Assembly: GCA_011605835.1 (NCBI GenBank) | Contig: JAAOZJ010000103.1 | Location: 1 to 12,824, forward strand | Direction: 5' to 3' | From: Thermoproteota archaeon | GTDB taxonomy: Archaea > Thermoproteota > Methanomethylicia > Nezhaarchaeales > WYZ-LMO8 | DNA length: 12,824 nucleotides | Shown: positions 11,182 through 12,824 of the stretch, in pieces | How positions within the stretch are numbered: the first letter of the stretch is position 1 | How the letters are laid out: every line of letters begins with the position of its first letter | Position numbers and translations under genes: made by a program | Notes under the pieces: model-generated | Databases searched by the model: none | What the model was told of the DNA's origin: nothing | What the model saw: the letters and a program-made list of their open reading frames with translations, nothing else

Positions 11182-12231
11182 TCAGGGCGTGCAGAGAGCT
11201 CTCACGTGCTTTATCGGGATCTTTACGTAGACTTCGTCTCCTACGTTCAGCGATGGATTGTACTCGTCTTCTGGCTTTATGCAGAGCAAGCTCACATTTC
11301 CGATCGAGACCCTTATCTTATAATAGGACCCCTCCTTCAATACTTCCTCGATCACGCCCTTAAGAGTGTTGAACTTCGACGCAGGGTTCGGCTTGTTCAT
11401 TAATATGATCCTTTCAGGCGGTATGGCTATCTTCCTTACAACCCCCTCATCGTGGGGCGCCAATAACTTGAATCCCTCGCACTCCACTTCGGCGAGTCCC
11501 TCGTGTACCACCTTGAAGCCCGTGCACTTCAAGATGTTGGGGCTCCCTAGCACCTCCTTCACTACGGGGTCTTCGTTCTCAAAGAAGACGCAGTTGAAGG
11601 GGCCCACGCACTTCAGCTCTCCCTTGACTAGAACTGCCACTCTATCGGCCAGCTCCTCAGCCTCTATTACGTCGTGCGTGACGAAGACGGTGGTCAGGCC
11701 CAGCTTCTTTTGAAGGGCCTTGAGCTCCATCCTCAGCCTCCTCCTAAGGGAGAGGTCTAGGTTGTTGAAGGGCTCGTCCATCAGCAGCACCTTAGGCCTT
11801 AAGGCTACGGCCCTAGCTATTGCCACTCTCTGCTGCTCACCTCCGCTGAGCGTCAACGGGTATCTGTGGGCCAAGTGCTCTATGTTTAAGAGCTCCATCA
11901 CCTCTCGCACTCTCCTCCTCAGCTCATCTCCCTTCACCCCTTTCATCTTGAGCCCGAAGGCTATGTTCTCCTCGACGTTCAAGTGCGTGAAGAGGGCCAA
12001 GTCTTGGGGGACGAAGCCGACGCCTCTCTCACAGGGCTTTAAGTCGTCCACGGGCTCACCATCAAAGAGGACCGACCCCTCGTAGTTCACCAAGCCCGCT
12101 ATGACGTTCAAGAGCGTCGTCTTGCCGGCTCCCGAGGGCCCGAGCACGACCATTAGCTCGCCGTCGAGCACGTCGAGGCTGACCTTCCTCAAGATGAAGT
12201 TGGAGACGTTTACCAGCTTTATCGATGGCAT
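11182..12231 (-). CDS. ABC transporter ATP-binding protein with TOBE/Mop-like C-terminal domain
   Basis: This 349-residue ATPase has Walker A GPSGAGKTT (31-39), a Q-loop at Q76, signature LSGGEQ (128-133), Walker B VLLMDEP (148-154) and the switch His H186. After about residue 230 there is an extra domain; IAIPPERIILM and the segment with GVIEEVLKEG, IRVSIGNVSLLCI and VGDEVYVKIPIKHVRAL fit the TOBE/Mop-like regulatory domain of CysA/ModC/WtpC-type ATPases. That would suggest an oxyanion such as molybdate, tungstate or sulfate, but the permease beside it is of the nitrate/taurine type, so the substrate stays open. The ATG at 12231 shares one base with the permease stop (TAATG). The frame is open upstream through the permease gene, but only as an out-of-frame shadow. 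Confidence 0.92.
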   Translation of the reverse strand: MPSIKLVNVSNFILRKVSLDVLDGELMVVLGPSGAGKTTLLNVIAGLVNYEGSVLFDGEPVDDLKPCERGVGFVPQDLALFTHLNVEENIAFGLKMKGVKGDELRRRVREVMELLNIEHLAHRYPLTLSGGEQQRVAIARAVALRPKVLLMDEPFNNLDLSLRRRLRMELKALQKKLGLTTVFVTHDVIEAEELADRVAVLVKGELKCVGPFNCVFFENEDPVVKEVLGSPNILKCTGFKVVHEGLAEVECEGFKLLAPHDEGVVRKIAIPPERIILMNKPNPASKFNTLKGVIEEVLKEGSYYKIRVSIGNVSLLCIKPEDEYNPSLNVGDEVYVKIPIKHVRALCTP

Positions 12232-12824
12232 TACCTCACGTACCCCCACTTCTTCAGAAGTCTTACCTCCGCCCTCTCTATCATCACTTGAAAGGCGTAG
12301 TTCGAGAGTGCCAATATTAAGACTATCGCTAGTATTACGTCGACTCTGAGGGTCGACTGCGCGGTCATGGCCAGCAAGCCCAAGCCTGAGGAAGCCGCGA
12401 CCATCTCCACGACGAAGCAGGTCCTCCAAGCCATCCCCGCCTCGACCTTGAGCCCCGCTAATATTGATGGCAAGGCCTGCGGGAGCAGGATGTAGAAGAG
12501 AGCTGCAGGGCCTCGCGCCCCCAAGGTCTGTGCGACCCTTACGATGCTTGGGCTCAGACTTCTGATGCCCGTGAGGGTCGTGTAGACCATCGGGACGAAA
12601 CTGCACAAGAAGACCACAGCTATCGGTAGCGCCTCGTTTAGCCCTATCCATATTATGAAAAGCGGTATCCATGCGACTGCTGGCACCGCGTATAGGAGCG
12701 TGACTATGGGGTAGAGCGCTCGATAGGCTAGCTCGCTGTAGGCTATGGCCAGGCCTAAGAGGATCCCGATGCTCGAGCCCATCCCCAGACCCATCAAGAC
12801 CCTCATGAGCGTGATCGAGTAGTG
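12231..12824 (-). CDS. ABC transporter permease of the NitT/TauT type, partial at the right edge
   Basis: The frame is open to the window end, giving 197 residues with the N terminus missing; the first visible residues HYSITLMRVLMG match the internal H-x-S-x-x-R-V segment of SsuC/TauC-type permeases, so the ATG at 12806 is internal. Several hydrophobic segments are visible (around GILLGLAIAY, YPIVTLLYAVPAVAWIPLF, LPIAVVFLCSFVPMVYTTL and ILAIVLILAL). The EAA loop that contacts the ATPase reads AQTLGARGPAALFYILLPQ. Family members import nitrate, taurine, sulfonates, bicarbonate or pyrimidine precursors; the substrate cannot be chosen from sequence. The stop overlaps the ATPase start by one base, so the two form a transporter operon whose binding protein should lie beyond the window. 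Confidence 0.9.
   Translation of the reverse strand, partial: HYSITLMRVLMGLGMGSSIGILLGLAIAYSELAYRALYPIVTLLYAVPAVAWIPLFIIWIGLNEALPIAVVFLCSFVPMVYTTLTGIRSLSPSIVRVAQTLGARGPAALFYILLPQALPSILAGLKVEAGMAWRTCFVVEMVAASSGLGLLAMTAQSTLRVDVILAIVLILALSNYAFQVMIERAEVRLLKKWGYVR

Noticed and set aside
12232..12672. N-terminal extension of the ABC ATPase to a 496-residue protein
   Set aside because: The extra 147 residues are the permease gene read in another frame. The ATPase family start and the TAATG junction place the true start at 12231.
1..12824. CRISPR array, insertion sequence, integrase or attachment site
   Set aside because: No regularly spaced repeats, transposase or integrase motifs, or terminal inverted repeats with target duplications were found. 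The only direct repeat noted is the 13-base pair inside the Trp-rich gene.

Overview
The window comes from an archaeon, most likely a thermophile. It has an archaeal-type CODH/acetyl-CoA synthase gene set (separate cdhA, B, C, D and E subunits, with the short archaeal form of the ACS subunit). Promoters look like TATA boxes, GGAGGT/GGTG ribosome sites are common, GTG and TTG starts occur, and AGG/AGA dominate the arginine codons. I cannot fix the lineage from sequence alone; a TACK-group archaeon or an Archaeoglobus-like euryarchaeon would both fit. No mcr, fwd, mer or other pathway genes lie in the window, so methanogenesis, acetogenesis, CO oxidation and carbon fixation cannot be told apart.

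Layout. Left edge (1-855, + strand): the C-terminal part of a metallo-beta-lactamase-fold protein, then a 154-residue archaeal protein that may belong to DUF22. Positions 8696 down to 863 (- strand) carry cdhA-cdhB-cdhC-cdhD-cdhE, tightly packed with gaps of 3-19 nt or a 4-nt overlap, followed after 70 nt by cooC, the nickel-insertion ATPase. Upstream of cdhA, also on the - strand, is a DUF134/UPF0251 helix-turn-helix regulator. Divergent from it (+ strand) are two odd small genes: a 67-residue protein that is 24% tryptophan with no acidic residue, and a 96-residue aromatic/proline protein ending in a coiled coil, which looks like DUF5320. Then comes a 277-nt gap with several inverted repeats around TATA-like boxes, followed by a 64-residue orphan gene coupled to a second CooC-like ATPase (+ strand). 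The right edge (- strand) holds an ABC transporter: an ATPase with a TOBE/Mop-like C-terminal domain and a NitT/TauT-type permease cut by the window end.

How it fits together. CdhA/CdhB form the Ni-Fe-S CO dehydrogenase, CdhC the acetyl-CoA synthase, and CdhD/CdhE the corrinoid iron-sulfur methyl carrier. Together they interconvert CO2, a methyl group, CoA and acetyl-CoA. CooC loads nickel into CODH. A second CooC-like ATPase, a DUF134 regulator and DUF5320-like proteins nearby suggest a metallocluster maturation/regulation island beside the enzyme operon; that link is inference. The parts most worth following up are the Trp-rich/coiled-coil pair with its palindromic promoter, the 64-residue protein coupled to the second CooC, and the inverted repeats placed at promoters.
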